This document shows, piece by piece, positions 1 to 8,783 of a stretch of 64,000 nt of DNA. Position numbers and translations under genes: made by a program. Source of the DNA: JBBQER01 sp052148155 (lineage in GTDB: Bacteria > Actinomycetota > Acidimicrobiia > IMCC26256 > PALSA-610); NCBI GenBank assembly GCA_052148155.1, contig JBKQIY010000133.1, forward strand, positions 14,734 through 78,733, read 5' to 3'. Under the pieces are notes generated by a model, which saw only the letters and a program-made list of their open reading frames with translations, made no database searches and was not told the DNA's origin. The number at the start of each line of letters is the position of its first letter. Within the stretch, counting starts at the first letter, position 1.

Positions 1-2152
1 GCACCAGATCGAAGGTTTGCTGCTCGACGATCTGGAGTGCCTCAGACCCGTTGGTCGCGGTTGTCACCGCAAAGTTGAGACGTTGAAGCAGACGGGCAAG
101 CGTGAAACGAACGGCCTGGTCGTCTTCGACGACCAGGACTCGGCGTCCTTTCCCGTTCATGTCGTCTGTCGGGACGGCGGTCTCGGTCGGGTCGAGTTCC
201 CCAAAGCGGCGAGCCAACGAGATCTCGAAGGTTGTTCCTTCGCCTTGTCGTGTGAGGATGTTGATATCGCCATGCATGGCGGTCACGATCGATTGCACGG
301 TGGAGAGTCCGAGCCCAGTTCCTTTGCCGGTCTCTTTGGTTGTGACGAACGGCTCGAACATGTGGTCCCGAACGTCGGGGGGGATACCGGTGCCGGTATC
401 GGTCACGGACAGGACGACGCGGTCGTTCTGGGGGTCCTTGTCGTCGAAGTCGATCGTGGTCGCGATCCACAAGACGCCACCCGATGGCATTGCATCGCGG
501 GCGTTGACCGCGAGATTGAGGATGACTTGTTCGAGATGGGTGGGATCTGCGAGCACCTCGGCTGAACATTCCGTCGTGGTGATCTGAAGTTGCACATGCT
601 CGCCGAGGCTGCGACGCAGGAGCGGTTCCATCCCGGCCACGACGGCGTTGAGATCAATGACGCGTGGTTCGGCCCGGTCGCGTTGCGCGAAGGTGAGGAG
701 TTGCCTGACGAGCGCCGCGCCCCGGGTCGCGGCCCGTTGAATTTCGACGGCGTACTCCTGGGGGCGGCCTTGGGGGACGTCGTCCATCAGCAACTCCGCC
801 GACGCCAAGATCGCGGCGAGCAGGTTGTTGAAGTCGTGCGCGACGCCTCCCGCGAGTTGGCCGACTGCTTCGAGGCGTTGCGAACGGCGCAGCGCCTCAT
901 GCAGTTCGGCCTCTCGTGTCTCGTTCGTCCAGGCGTCAGTGACGTCGCTGATCAGTCCGAGCAGACGCGGCCCGTGACCGTCATCGACTGCGCCCAACGG
1001 CGAGAACCGCAAGCGGACATATCGGATGGCATCGTGTGCGTCGCGAAGACGCAGTGTCGTCTCGGCGATCTGTTCCGGTTCGAGGTCGTGTAATCGTGTC
1101 CAGTGTGCGTCGGCCTCGGCGCGGTCGTCAGGATCGACTGTCGAGGCGAGTCCGCCGTCGGCGGCGACGATGTCGAGCGGGTGGCCGAGGAAATCGACCC
1201 GGTTGAGGACCTCGCAGCTCGCGCGTTCGACGTCGTAGAGCACGATCACGTCCGGTGTGTCGCGCAGAATGGTTCGGAACCGTTCTTGGGACGCTCGCAG
1301 TTCAGCTTCGATGAGGCGCTGTTGTTCGAGCGCCTGGTCGAGCGTCCGGTTTTCGACACCGAGGTGTCGGACCGTCTCGTCGCGGCGCTTGACGGTGATA
1401 CCTACCGCGAGCGCCAACCCGGTCAGTACAAGCCCGGCGATCAGTATCAGTACCGGAAGGGAGATCCCGAACAGGCCGCCGGGGGCGGCGCCGGCCCGGA
1501 CGAACAGGACGAGACTCTGTCCGTCGAACGCGACCGGTTGGGTCCATCGGGCCAGCCCGGCGATGCCGGGCACATTGCCGAGGACCGTACGTGGCGTGCC
1601 CGTCGACGTCACCAACGCGAACGGCAGGTCCGTCGGCGTCATCGGAAGCGCGACTTCGAGATAGACCGCGGCACTGTTCTGCGCTGCCGGGGCCGCGAAG
1701 CCCAACTCGAACGTTCGGCCTTCGCGGCGGGATGCGATCAGGGTCGACGAGCCGGACGGAACAACCGCGGCGCGTCCGCTCGACAGCAGGTGGGTGTCGC
1801 CGACCCGGGCAACGACACGTGGCCGGTCGGCGACATTGGTCACCAGCGCCATACCTGCGAGGGTGGAACTCGCGTTCACGTCGGGTCCCAGCACCGCGAC
1901 GAATCGTTGCGGGTCAAGACCACTCGATGCGACCACGCCGTCGGCGGTGGCGAGCACCTGGTCGACTGACGAGGCAAGATGCTGTACACCGAGCAGCGCC
2001 TGCGTCGCGGGCCGGTCGACACGTTGACGGTCCAAACGATTCACATCGTTGCGGACGAGTACGAACGACCCAGCGGTTGCCGCGACGCCGAACACGGCGG
2101 TCACGATCACTGTGCGAACAAGTCGCGCTCGGAGGGAGGCTTGTCGGCTCAC
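1..2152 (-). CDS. Hybrid sensor histidine kinase, 3' end outside window
   Basis: Membrane sensor kinase that autophosphorylates on histidine and should relay phosphate to its own receiver domain. Reading from GTG at 2152 there is one membrane segment at about residues 10-30, an extracellular part, a second membrane segment near 226-248, a PAS-like region near 285-400, the phosphoacceptor block GGVAHDFNN with His439, an ATPase domain with NLAVNARDAMPSGG near 545 and GKGTGLGLS, then a receiver starting near 665 (LVVEDD) that runs off the window before its phosphoacceptor aspartate. The GTG overlaps the stop of the upstream surface-protein gene as GTGA, so the two are translationally coupled. 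The extracellular part has no family I recognise; the surface protein encoded just upstream is a natural candidate partner. Confidence 0.9.
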   Translation of the reverse strand, partial: MSRQASLRARLVRTVIVTAVFGVAATAGSFVLVRNDVNRLDRQRVDRPATQALLGVQHLASSVDQVLATADGVVASSGLDPQRFVAVLGPDVNASSTLAGMALVTNVADRPRVVARVGDTHLLSSGRAAVVPSGSSTLIASRREGRTFELGFAAPAAQNSAAVYLEVALPMTPTDLPFALVTSTGTPRTVLGNVPGIAGLARWTQPVAFDGQSLVLFVRAGAAPGGLFGISLPVLILIAGLVLTGLALAVGITVKRRDETVRHLGVENRTLDQALEQQRLIEAELRASQERFRTILRDTPDVIVLYDVERASCEVLNRVDFLGHPLDIVAADGGLASTVDPDDRAEADAHWTRLHDLEPEQIAETTLRLRDAHDAIRYVRLRFSPLGAVDDGHGPRLLGLISDVTDAWTNETREAELHEALRRSQRLEAVGQLAGGVAHDFNNLLAAILASAELLMDDVPQGRPQEYAVEIQRAATRGAALVRQLLTFAQRDRAEPRVIDLNAVVAGMEPLLRRSLGEHVQLQITTTECSAEVLADPTHLEQVILNLAVNARDAMPSGGVLWIATTIDFDDKDPQNDRVVLSVTDTGTGIPPDVRDHMFEPFVTTKETGKGTGLGLSTVQSIVTAMHGDINILTRQGEGTTFEISLARRFGELDPTETAVPTDDMNGKGRRVLVVEDDQAVRFTLARLLQRLNFAVTTATNGSEALQIVEQQTFDLV

Positions 2153-3063
2153 GTCGTCTCGGCGACCGGTTCACGCGGGTGGGCACGACGGGAGTGCCAC
2201 CACCAGGTGGACGTGGTGGCCGCGGCGACGGCGACAACAAGCAGGAGCGACCATCCGATCCACCCAAGACCGCCCGCGCCCGAACCTGGACTTGACGCCA
2301 GCGACGCGCCGAGATCGGCGGGCTGCAACGTCGCGGATGGCGCCGCGGCGTCGTGCTTGGCGCCCGGCGCGGACGTCCTTTTGGCCGTGCCCGTGCTTGC
2401 GAGCGCGCCCGTGATCCCGCCCCTGACGTTGGCCGGCATACCGACCAGGATCGGGTCAGCGGTCGGCGGCGAAAATCCGGGCGTCGAGATCGGACCGGGC
2501 GCGTGACCGTGAGTTGTGCGGCTCGGTGTCCCACCTGCGGGGTGATGGGGCGCAGTGGTAGGGGTGGGATCCCCAACGGTTGGTGTCGTGCCAACGGTCG
2601 GTGTCGTTCCCGTGCTCGCGGTGACGGTGAAGGTCTGCGGCGTGTAGACCGTCGACAGGGCTTCCAGGTCGCTACTGACGCAGGCTGCCGCGACCGGCGC
2701 CGCCAGCATCCCCAGTCCCGCGATGCCAGTCGATGGGACAGTGAAGGTTCCCTGCCACGATCCGTTCGAACCGACCGGCACTTGCATGGCGAGTTCGAGC
2801 GTCGTGGCGCTGACGGTGACGAAGTTTGTAGTCGACGAGGCGACCAGACCGGGGATACAGCCAGTTCCGCTGACGTGTACGACCGTGCCGGGCGGCCCGG
2901 AAGTCGGCGACATCCCGAAGTTTGTGACCGCGGCTTGCGCGACACCGGTCGCGTACCAGGAGCCGATCGCACCGAACGTCGCGATCAACGCGACGCTCGC
3001 GAGGGCACGTCGCCGCTGGGAGCCGCAGCGGGCGACAGATCCCGGTTCGGTTGACCTCGTCAT
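2149..3063 (-). CDS. Cell-surface protein with IPT-like N-terminus and C-terminal anchor
   Basis: Exported protein of 304 residues, function unknown. It has a Sec signal ending near WYATGVAQA, then a segment with SPTSGPPGTVVHVSGTGC that resembles IPT/TIG or Ig-like folds, a Thr/Pro-rich linker containing the repeated TPTVG unit, and a C-terminal hydrophobic helix (GWSLLLVVAVAAATT) followed by a short basic tail. There is no clear LPXTG motif, so it is probably anchored by the helix. The start at 3063 is chosen because AGGAGG lies just ahead of it; an in-frame upstream ATG at 3177 has no such site. Its stop overlaps the kinase start by 4 bp, suggesting that it presents or modulates the signal sensed by the kinase (inference). 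Confidence 0.8.
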   Translation of the reverse strand: MTRSTEPGSVARCGSQRRRALASVALIATFGAIGSWYATGVAQAAVTNFGMSPTSGPPGTVVHVSGTGCIPGLVASSTTNFVTVSATTLELAMQVPVGSNGSWQGTFTVPSTGIAGLGMLAAPVAAACVSSDLEALSTVYTPQTFTVTASTGTTPTVGTTPTVGDPTPTTAPHHPAGGTPSRTTHGHAPGPISTPGFSPPTADPILVGMPANVRGGITGALASTGTAKRTSAPGAKHDAAAPSATLQPADLGASLASSPGSGAGGLGWIGWSLLLVVAVAAATTSTWWWHSRRAHPREPVAETT

Positions 3064-3299
3064 CGGTTGCCTCCTGGACGGCGCGTGGCGTCGCCCCGGA
3101 TGGGCTGCACTCGGGTAAATCGGTCTTCTGGACGCCTCAGATTGAGCGATTGCCCAAGAATCGTCGGGTCGGACCACCGCCGAGCTGGCCGCGCTCGGTG
3201 ACCGGTTCCGCCCTCACGACTGCCGCAGCGTGATCGTGTTAGGTGGGACGGCTGATCTGTCGATGAATTCGAAACGAGCAGAACAAGAACGCGGTCGAG

Positions 3300-4064
3300 G
3301 TGGCGACACAACCAGCTGGCAACCCATACGACGGGCCCTCGGGTCTGTGCCGCGAGTCGAGCGGCCGTGATCCCGCCGGTTTTCGCGCGCCTGATCGGGT
3401 GCTTGTCGTCGACGACGATCCGGTCATCCGCGGGCTGGTGCGTGACGGACTCGAACGCGAGGGTTTCGGAGTTCGCGAGACGCCAGACGGTGCGAGTGCA
3501 CTGGACGCGTTGGCGACCGAGGTGACGAGTCTGGTCATCCTCGACGTGAACCTGCCCGGACGGGGAGGTTTCGAGGTGCTCTCGGCGATCCGCGCGACCT
3601 GGGCGGTGCCGGTCATCTTGCTGACCGGCCGGGTATCGGAGATAGACCGCGTGCTCGGACTCGAACTCGGCGCCGACGACTACGTCGTGAAGCCGTTCTC
3701 CCCCCGTGAGCTGGCTGCCCGGGTGCGGGCCGTCTTGCGCCGCGCCAGCGCGGACTGCGCTCGCGTTCTCCATTTCGGGGACCTCCAGATCGACGCGGCA
3801 GCACGCGAGGTACATCTGCGCGGTCAGCGCGTCGAGCTGACCGCCCGCGAGTTCGACCTGCTCGCATTCCTCGCCCGATCGCCACGCCAGGTGTTCTCCC
3901 ACGCCGAACTGCTGGCGCACGTGTGGCGTTCCGCCACCGACTGGCAAGACCCGGCCACAGTGACCGAACACGTCCGGCGTATCCGAGTGAAGATCGAACC
4001 AGACCGCGAGCATCCGCGCTGGATCCGGACCGTGCGCGCCGCCGGGTACGCGTTCGAGCCCTGA
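3300..4064 (+). CDS. OmpR/PhoB-family response regulator
   Basis: DNA-binding response regulator. The receiver domain shows VVDDDP near residue 37, phosphoacceptor Asp82 in VILDVNLPG and the switch lysine Lys131 in VVKPFSP. A C-terminal winged helix follows (LTAREFDLLAFLARSP to VRAAGYAFEP). It is divergent from the surface-protein and kinase genes, with about 236 bp between them that must hold both promoters, so it is the likely cognate regulator. The start is GTG at 3300 with a weak ribosome site; about 35 residues precede the receiver, more than usual, and a shorter form cannot be excluded. Confidence 0.92.
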   Translation: MATQPAGNPYDGPSGLCRESSGRDPAGFRAPDRVLVVDDDPVIRGLVRDGLEREGFGVRETPDGASALDALATEVTSLVILDVNLPGRGGFEVLSAIRATWAVPVILLTGRVSEIDRVLGLELGADDYVVKPFSPRELAARVRAVLRRASADCARVLHFGDLQIDAAAREVHLRGQRVELTAREFDLLAFLARSPRQVFSHAELLAHVWRSATDWQDPATVTEHVRRIRVKIEPDREHPRWIRTVRAAGYAFEP

Positions 4065-4150
4065 CCGCCAATTCATTCGAAGCATCGATTCCCTCCTTGG
4101 ATGATCGGCTTCGATTCGTCGGCAACGACGTCGCGAAAGCGCATCGACGC

Positions 4151-4204
4151 TGCCCCAACTTCTCCCAACCCGCATCCATAGACAGTTGGGAGGAACTTGG
4201 GGCA
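4151..4204. repeat. Long imperfect inverted repeat between two regulator genes
   Basis: The left arm 4151-4169 (TGCCCCAACTTCTCCCAAC) pairs with the right arm 4185-4204 with one mismatch and one bulge, leaving a 15-nt loop. It lies 87 bp after one response-regulator gene and 54 bp before the next. There is no T-run after it, so it may be a 5' leader hairpin or an operator rather than an intrinsic terminator. Confidence 0.6.
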
Positions 4205-4257
4205 GGTTCCACGCGAGCGCCGCCGATCACAGAGCTGCGGGACCCCAAGGAGCAGCC

Positions 4258-4800
4258 ATGACCCTCGCCGACCTCACCGCAATCGCCGGCTCATACGCCG
4301 CAGTTGACGCAGAACAGTTCATCGACCGAACCTTGCCCGACGCTCCCGTCGAAGACGGCCGGGTCCTCATCGTCGATGACGACCCACACGCCGCGAAACT
4401 GATGCGGCGTCTCATCGAACGGGAAGGTTTCACGCACGTCGCCGCGGTCGGTGACGGACGCCGCGCGCTCGACATGATCATGGACCACCCACCGGACGTG
4501 GTGGTCCTCGACGCTCACCTTCCCCAGGTCGACGGCTTCGCGGTCCTGCGCGAAATCGTCCGGAGCGACGAACGAACCGGCCGCCCCACCGGCGTGCTCG
4601 GCATCAGCGGCGACGCGACCCCCGCCACCGGCCAGTCGATGCTTTGGGCGGGCGCCGACGACTTCATCCCGCGACCTTTCGAAGCTGCCGAGTTCACCCT
4701 CCGCGTGCGTCGCATCGCGACCCGGACGCGTTCCCTGCGACGTGCGCTCTCGTACTCCCAGTTCCTCGAAGGCCGCATCCATGACCTCGCAAACCCATGA
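4258..4800 (+). CDS. Receiver-only response regulator with Lys-to-Arg change
   Basis: A 180-residue protein with one receiver domain and no DNA-binding domain. Acidic residues Asp40/Asp41 (IVDDDPHA) and phosphoacceptor Asp85 (VVLDAHLPQVDGF) are present, but the normally invariant switch lysine is Arg139 (FIPRPFEAAEF). The C-terminal 35 residues are a basic helix (RIATRTRSLRRALSYSQF) that could mediate dimerisation. AAGGAG precedes the ATG at 4258. An open frame continues upstream to 4186 without a ribosome site and was not used. It may serve as a single-domain phosphorelay partner of the hybrid kinase (inference). Confidence 0.85.
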   Translation: MTLADLTAIAGSYAAVDAEQFIDRTLPDAPVEDGRVLIVDDDPHAAKLMRRLIEREGFTHVAAVGDGRRALDMIMDHPPDVVVLDAHLPQVDGFAVLREIVRSDERTGRPTGVLGISGDATPATGQSMLWAGADDFIPRPFEAAEFTLRVRRIATRTRSLRRALSYSQFLEGRIHDLANP

Positions 4801-5013
4801 CCATCACCGGCCACTGTCGAAAGGCCAGCCCGATCGTGCGGTCCACCCAAACATCGTCGTCACACCAGCCGGCGAGGCGCGACCGGCACCTGCGGTGAGG
4901 GAACCCGTTCGGTCCTGGGAGGTGTCGTCGGCGCTTGAGGGCACGTGACGCCGACCGACGAACATCCTGATGTCGTCTTCCAAGACACCGTTGTACGACC
5001 CGAACGGCTTGGA

Positions 5014-6741
5014 TCAGCCGAGCGCGATTCCGTCGACGGGTGTGGCGGGGTTCGTGTTGGTCTGCGAGCCTTGGTAGTGGGCGGCCGGGCCGAAGGTGTA
5101 GACGTCGCCGTTGGCAGCGACCAAGTAGTAGCCATGGCCGGTCGGTGCGGCGGCGATCCCGACAATCCGCGCGTTGAGGTGCATGGCGGCGGCCGACCCG
5201 TAGTACGGGGCGTGGAAACTGAACACGCCGCCGTCCGCAGCGACGAGCCAGTAGCCACCGGTCGATGGGTCGATCGCGATCGCGACGATCGGCTGGTTGA
5301 GTGCGATGTTGCTGGCGGAGCCGTGGAAGTGGGCGCCGGGCCCGTAGGTGAAGACACCTCCGTCAGCGGCGACGAGGTCGTAGCCGGTTCCGGTCGGTGC
5401 AGCCGCGATCCCAACGATGGGCTTCGCGAGGTGCACGCCGCTCGCGGAGCCGTAGAAGCTGGCGGTGGGACCGAAACCGAACACGCCGCCGTCGGCGGTG
5501 GCTTCCCAATAACCGTCTCCGCTCGAGGCGGCCGCGATACCGACGACCGGTGCGTTGGAGGAGGAGACCGACCCGAACGACTCGCTGTTCGGACCGAAGG
5601 GGCTCACCTGCCCGTCACTGTTGGCGAGCCAATAGCCGTGCCCGCCCGGCGCGGCGGCGATACCCACGTATGGCGTGGCGCTTGCCGCGGAGCCGAAAAA
5701 CGGTGTCCCGAACGCGGACACTCCACCGTTCGTGGCGCCGAGGTCATAACCATGATGCGCATTGGCCGGCACCGTGAGATGTACGAGCGGGCCGGCAGGG
5801 TTTCCCTGCGCTCCGGGAACGGGCGCCGGGTCGGGTTTGCGCACCCCGAACCCGCATTGGCCGGTGGCGAACCCGCCGACGTCGGAGGACTTGCCGTGAG
5901 AGTCGCCGATCTGGTTGGCGGGTGAGTTCCCGGCACAGATCATGTTGCCCTGGACATGGTCGGTCTCGATCTCCATCGAGTCAGGGTCGGCCATCTTGTC
6001 GTTGAGGTACGTGACGCTGCCGCCCACCTTGTCGCGCAAGCTGCCAAGCCAACACGAACGCAGCCCCGTGACCGACATGTTGCCGTCGACGGTGGAGTCC
6101 TCGTAGTCGCTGTAGACGGGCGACTTGAAGGCGGCAAAGATCCCCGTCGGGGTGCAATGGCCACCCGGGCCGGTCTCGAAGCCCCCGCCGCCGCCGACCT
6201 CGCGGATGTCGCCGACGATCGTGGTGTCGTGGACGACGACGCCGAGCGAGTTGGTCGCGAGCAGGTCACCATCGACGAAGTCCGGACCGTCCAACGTGGG
6301 TTTCGTTTTCTTGTGCGGGTCGTCCAAGCACGGGAACGACGACGCGAAACAACCCAGGAGCAGGCTCGCCCCGTTTTGTACGACAAGATTTCCGTGAACG
6401 GTGATCCCCGACCTACCCCCACCGTGCGCGTTGCGCGCGAACGCCGCGACGAGGGCGCCGTGGGAACCTTCGACGACGACATTGCCGACGACGACAACCT
6501 GTCCGGCCTTGACCTCGCACACGCCTGTGACCGTCACGTTCGCATAGATGCCGCCGCGCAGCGTCGCCGGCGCTTTCGGTGTCCCAGCACACCCAGCTGA
6601 CCGGACCGCGTTCGGGACCGCCGCCCCAATCGCAGTTCCGAACGACACCGCCACCAGGGCGGACACCGACACCACAACCAGCCGGCGGAGCCGCCGGACT
6701 CCGCGGGTTCGCGAACGGTCGGAACAACGCTGGGCACGCAT
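5014..6741 (-). CDS. Secreted beta-helix plus GYWLVAADGG-repeat protein
   Basis: Exported protein of 575 residues with a twin-arginine-like basic N-terminus and hydrophobic core (LVVVSVSALVAVSFGTAIGA). The first half is rich in short valine strands typical of right-handed beta-helix or polymer-forming folds (VVVVGNVVVEG, ITVHGNLVVQNGA) with scattered cysteines. The C-terminal half has six repeats of about 38-45 residues, each with a GY(W/D/Y)LVAADGGVFxFGP core followed by a YGSA turn and a PIVGIAAAPTG strand, so a propeller-like fold is likely. This repeat type is, to my knowledge, abundant in secreted proteins of Acidimicrobiia. AGGAG precedes the ATG. Function unknown; extracellular binding or cell-surface coating are guesses. 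Confidence 0.85.
   Translation of the reverse strand: MRAQRCSDRSRTRGVRRLRRLVVVSVSALVAVSFGTAIGAAVPNAVRSAGCAGTPKAPATLRGGIYANVTVTGVCEVKAGQVVVVGNVVVEGSHGALVAAFARNAHGGGRSGITVHGNLVVQNGASLLLGCFASSFPCLDDPHKKTKPTLDGPDFVDGDLLATNSLGVVVHDTTIVGDIREVGGGGGFETGPGGHCTPTGIFAAFKSPVYSDYEDSTVDGNMSVTGLRSCWLGSLRDKVGGSVTYLNDKMADPDSMEIETDHVQGNMICAGNSPANQIGDSHGKSSDVGGFATGQCGFGVRKPDPAPVPGAQGNPAGPLVHLTVPANAHHGYDLGATNGGVSAFGTPFFGSAASATPYVGIAAAPGGHGYWLANSDGQVSPFGPNSESFGSVSSSNAPVVGIAAASSGDGYWEATADGGVFGFGPTASFYGSASGVHLAKPIVGIAAAPTGTGYDLVAADGGVFTYGPGAHFHGSASNIALNQPIVAIAIDPSTGGYWLVAADGGVFSFHAPYYGSAAAMHLNARIVGIAAAPTGHGYYLVAANGDVYTFGPAAHYQGSQTNTNPATPVDGIALG
5020..5760 (-). repeat. Six protein-level tandem repeats
   Basis: Diverged in-frame repeats encode GYDLGATNGG, GYWLANSDGQ, GYWEATADGG, GYDLVAADGG, GYWLVAADGG and GYYLVAANGD at similar spacing. 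The middle units are the most alike at the DNA level, consistent with recent unit duplication. Confidence 0.75.
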
Positions 6742-7228
6742 GTGAGGTCTCCTGTCAGAACGCGACTGAACTCCGCGTTGCAGAGTCTTGACTTCCGGTC
6801 GGCGACAACCAAGGGCGCCAGCCCGTCCGCGTCGCTCGTACTAGCACCACGAGCCGCCGTCCGGCGGATCGTCGGAATCGCGATGAACTCCCCAACCTGC
6901 CGCGCTCGACCAACGACACCGGCCCCGAAGACCAACACCTCCGACCGCTCGAGTCACCTCAACCGGAACGGACACCGCCACGTCGTCTGGAGATCCCCAC
7001 ACCTTCGAGGTGTGCGCGGGGCGAAGGCGGTTGAGCTCCCGGCGAGTTGCGTGTGGGGCGGACTGTTTGGCGACGTCGTTGTTCCTCGGTGCTGTCGCAC
7101 GGCGACGGTTCTGCCAGCTGGGCCGGCGACCGCCGGTCTTGACGGATCATGAGGCCCGCCCGGATGGCCAGCCACTCGCCGTGTAGATTTCCGGTCGATC
7201 GACCAGGCACGATTGTGGGGGTTCTTCG
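6742..7228. other. Intergenic region between divergent secreted-protein genes
   Basis: About 490 bp separate the divergent genes at 6741 and 7229. No frame in it has convincing coding character or a ribosome site. It should contain both promoters; I could not assign them. Confidence 0.5.
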
Positions 7229-7687
7229 ATGCGTCGTCTCATCCCAGTCCTGTTGTTCGTGGTCGCGTTGGCTGCGACCGCTTTGACCGCGGTTTCCCCT
7301 GCGGGTTCTGCCGGTGCGGTGACGAGCGCGCCTCGCACTGCCGTGTACACGGTCATGATTGAGACGACGGGGCTCGGCAAGGTCCTCGCGAACAGTAAGG
7401 GCCGCACCTTGTACATCTCGGTCAACGACAAGACGCCGGGCCAGAGCAGTTGCACCGGTGAGTGTGCGGTCGCGTGGCCGCCTCTGCACGTGAGTGGGAA
7501 GCTGACCTACGGGCCTGGCGTGAAGGCGTCGATGTTCAAGGTCATCACCCGAGCCGATCACACCAAGCAGCTCGCGGTGAACGGCAAACCGTTGTACACC
7601 TGGTTCCAAGACACGAAGCCGAAAGAAGCTACCGGTGAGGCTGTCAACGGCTTCTACGCCGTGCATCCGAACGGTACGAGGTACTAA
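7229..7687 (+). CDS. Secreted Lipoprotein_15 (PF03640)-type protein
   Basis: Exported protein of 152 residues with a Sec signal (LLFVVALAATALTAV, cut near AGA). The mature part has two copies of the family pattern: GKVLANSKGRTLYI with a Cys pair SSCTGECAVAWPPL, then AVNGKPLYTWFQDT and a C-terminal FYAVHPNGT. The family is described only as a secreted repeat of unknown function; some members lie beside redox proteins. There is no lipobox cysteine here, so it is probably soluble after cleavage. GTGGGGG lies before the ATG. Confidence 0.85.
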   Translation: MRRLIPVLLFVVALAATALTAVSPAGSAGAVTSAPRTAVYTVMIETTGLGKVLANSKGRTLYISVNDKTPGQSSCTGECAVAWPPLHVSGKLTYGPGVKASMFKVITRADHTKQLAVNGKPLYTWFQDTKPKEATGEAVNGFYAVHPNGTRY

Positions 7688-7707
7688 CGGCTCACGCGCC
7701 GTGAAGT

Positions 7708-7725
7708 AACGGCCGCGTTGCCGTT
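7708..7725. terminator. Possible bidirectional terminator hairpin
   Basis: AACGGC and GCCGTT form a 6-bp stem with a 6-nt loop, placed between two convergent genes (stops at 7687 and 7730). The stem is short and has no clear T-run. Confidence 0.35.
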
Positions 7726-7729
7726 GCCG

Positions 7730-8164
7730 CTACGGGTAGGTGACGGTGACCTTCGCCGCGCCGAGCAGCGTGATCGTGTCGACGCCTTCGGGGTGGGGAT
7801 CGCCGATGTAGCAGATCTGGCTGGTCGGCTCGGGGCCGCGTTTGCCGCCACACAGCTCAACTTTGAACTGGCGTGTGAAGCGTCCGTGGCCGTCGGTCAG
7901 GACGGAGACGGTGTTGTTCTTCACGCAGGGGTTCTGCGGGACGATCCAGTTTGTCGCCGGACATTCCGCGATCGTGAGTTTCGTCCTGGCGGGAAAGCCG
8001 CTGCCGGTCAGGGTGGTCTTGGTGTTGACCATCAGGTTGTTGGGCTTCGCAACGATGTGTGGCGGTGTCGCTGAGACTGCACCAGCCTGGCTGCCCAGAA
8101 CGCCAGCAGCGAGGACGGCAATGGTGACTGCTAGGCCAAGGCGAGCAATTCGTGATCGCAACAT
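7730..8164 (-). CDS. Secreted neocarzinostatin-like fold protein
   Basis: Exported protein of 144 residues. A signal peptide (LGLAVTIAVLAAGVLGSQAGA) is followed by an Ig-like domain with the pattern of the neocarzinostatin family: a beta-strand start PHIVAKPNNLMVNTKTTLTGSGFPA, IAECPAT, and a distal Cys pair (LCGG...QICYIG). Neocarzinostatin apoproteins carry enediynes, but most homologues are surface proteins of unknown function, and no enediyne genes are nearby. The ATG at 8164 is preferred to 8200 because GGGGAG precedes it. Confidence 0.75.
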   Translation of the reverse strand: MLRSRIARLGLAVTIAVLAAGVLGSQAGAVSATPPHIVAKPNNLMVNTKTTLTGSGFPARTKLTIAECPATNWIVPQNPCVKNNTVSVLTDGHGRFTRQFKVELCGGKRGPEPTSQICYIGDPHPEGVDTITLLGAAKVTVTYP

Positions 8165-8339
8165 CGAACGTCTCCCCTCAGGTACCCATCGCGAGGACAC
8201 CGAGCCGAATCAACTCCTGGCGGTGCAATCGTCCGAGCTGCCGAAAAGGAAACGGTCGCCGATGGGGCGGTGCTCCGCGATGCGCTTCTCGCGCCGGACG
8301 ACAGAAGACATCTCAGGACAGGCGCACGTTCGTGTGTGG

Positions 8340-8783
8340 CTAGGACCGCCGAGCATTGTCCGTTCGTGCGTCGTACCACTCGCAGCCTTCGGTATGACAG
8401 CCGGTGGCGGAGACCGGCGTATCGATGACGACGCCACCCCATCCGTTCAGCCGTACCTGATGGGTGACCGACGCCACCCCCTGACCGCATTTTGGGCACG
8501 GCTCGCGCCGTACCGCCCATTCCGTAGGCACGGTCCGGAAGCGTAGATGGCGCGAGCGGCGGCGGCGAGCAGTGACGGGCTGCAGCCACAGGTCGCTTCG
8601 GCACATCGGATCGTCGGACGCGTCGATGTACAGGTTCGGATCGTTGGTTTCGGATGAGTCGAACAACAGGCACACGAGCTGCGGCGTACTGTCCGCCGAA
8701 GCGCCGGCCACCCAGACATCGATGTCGTGGGTCAGCCGATGCTCGGTGTCGCGACGACGCGATGCGCGAGAGCGGGGGTGCAC
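8340..8783 (-). CDS. Small Cys-rich protein of unknown function
   Basis: A 147-residue protein with no recognised family. It has a predicted strand-rich N-terminal half (QLVCLLFDSSE, then DLWLQPVT) and a zinc-ribbon-like C-terminus: CPKCGQG followed 30 residues later by CHTEGCEWYD. GTG at 8783 directly follows the stop of the VOC gene (TGAGTG), so coupled translation is likely; the first 17 residues are Arg-rich and a later start is possible. It loosely resembles the Cys-rich proteins at 15152-15724 and 15831-16217, each of which also has a short LCxLF or LW motif, but that link is weak. Confidence 0.5.
   Translation of the reverse strand: MHPRSRASRRRDTEHRLTHDIDVWVAGASADSTPQLVCLLFDSSETNDPNLYIDASDDPMCRSDLWLQPVTARRRRSRHLRFRTVPTEWAVRREPCPKCGQGVASVTHQVRLNGWGGVVIDTPVSATGCHTEGCEWYDARTDNARRS

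Noticed and set aside
3060..4175. Minus-strand open frame of 371 codons
   Set aside because: Antisense to the OmpR-type regulator, no family motif.
4945..5925. Plus-strand open frame of 326 codons
   Set aside because: Antisense to the repeat protein; its regular pattern only mirrors the repeats on the other strand.
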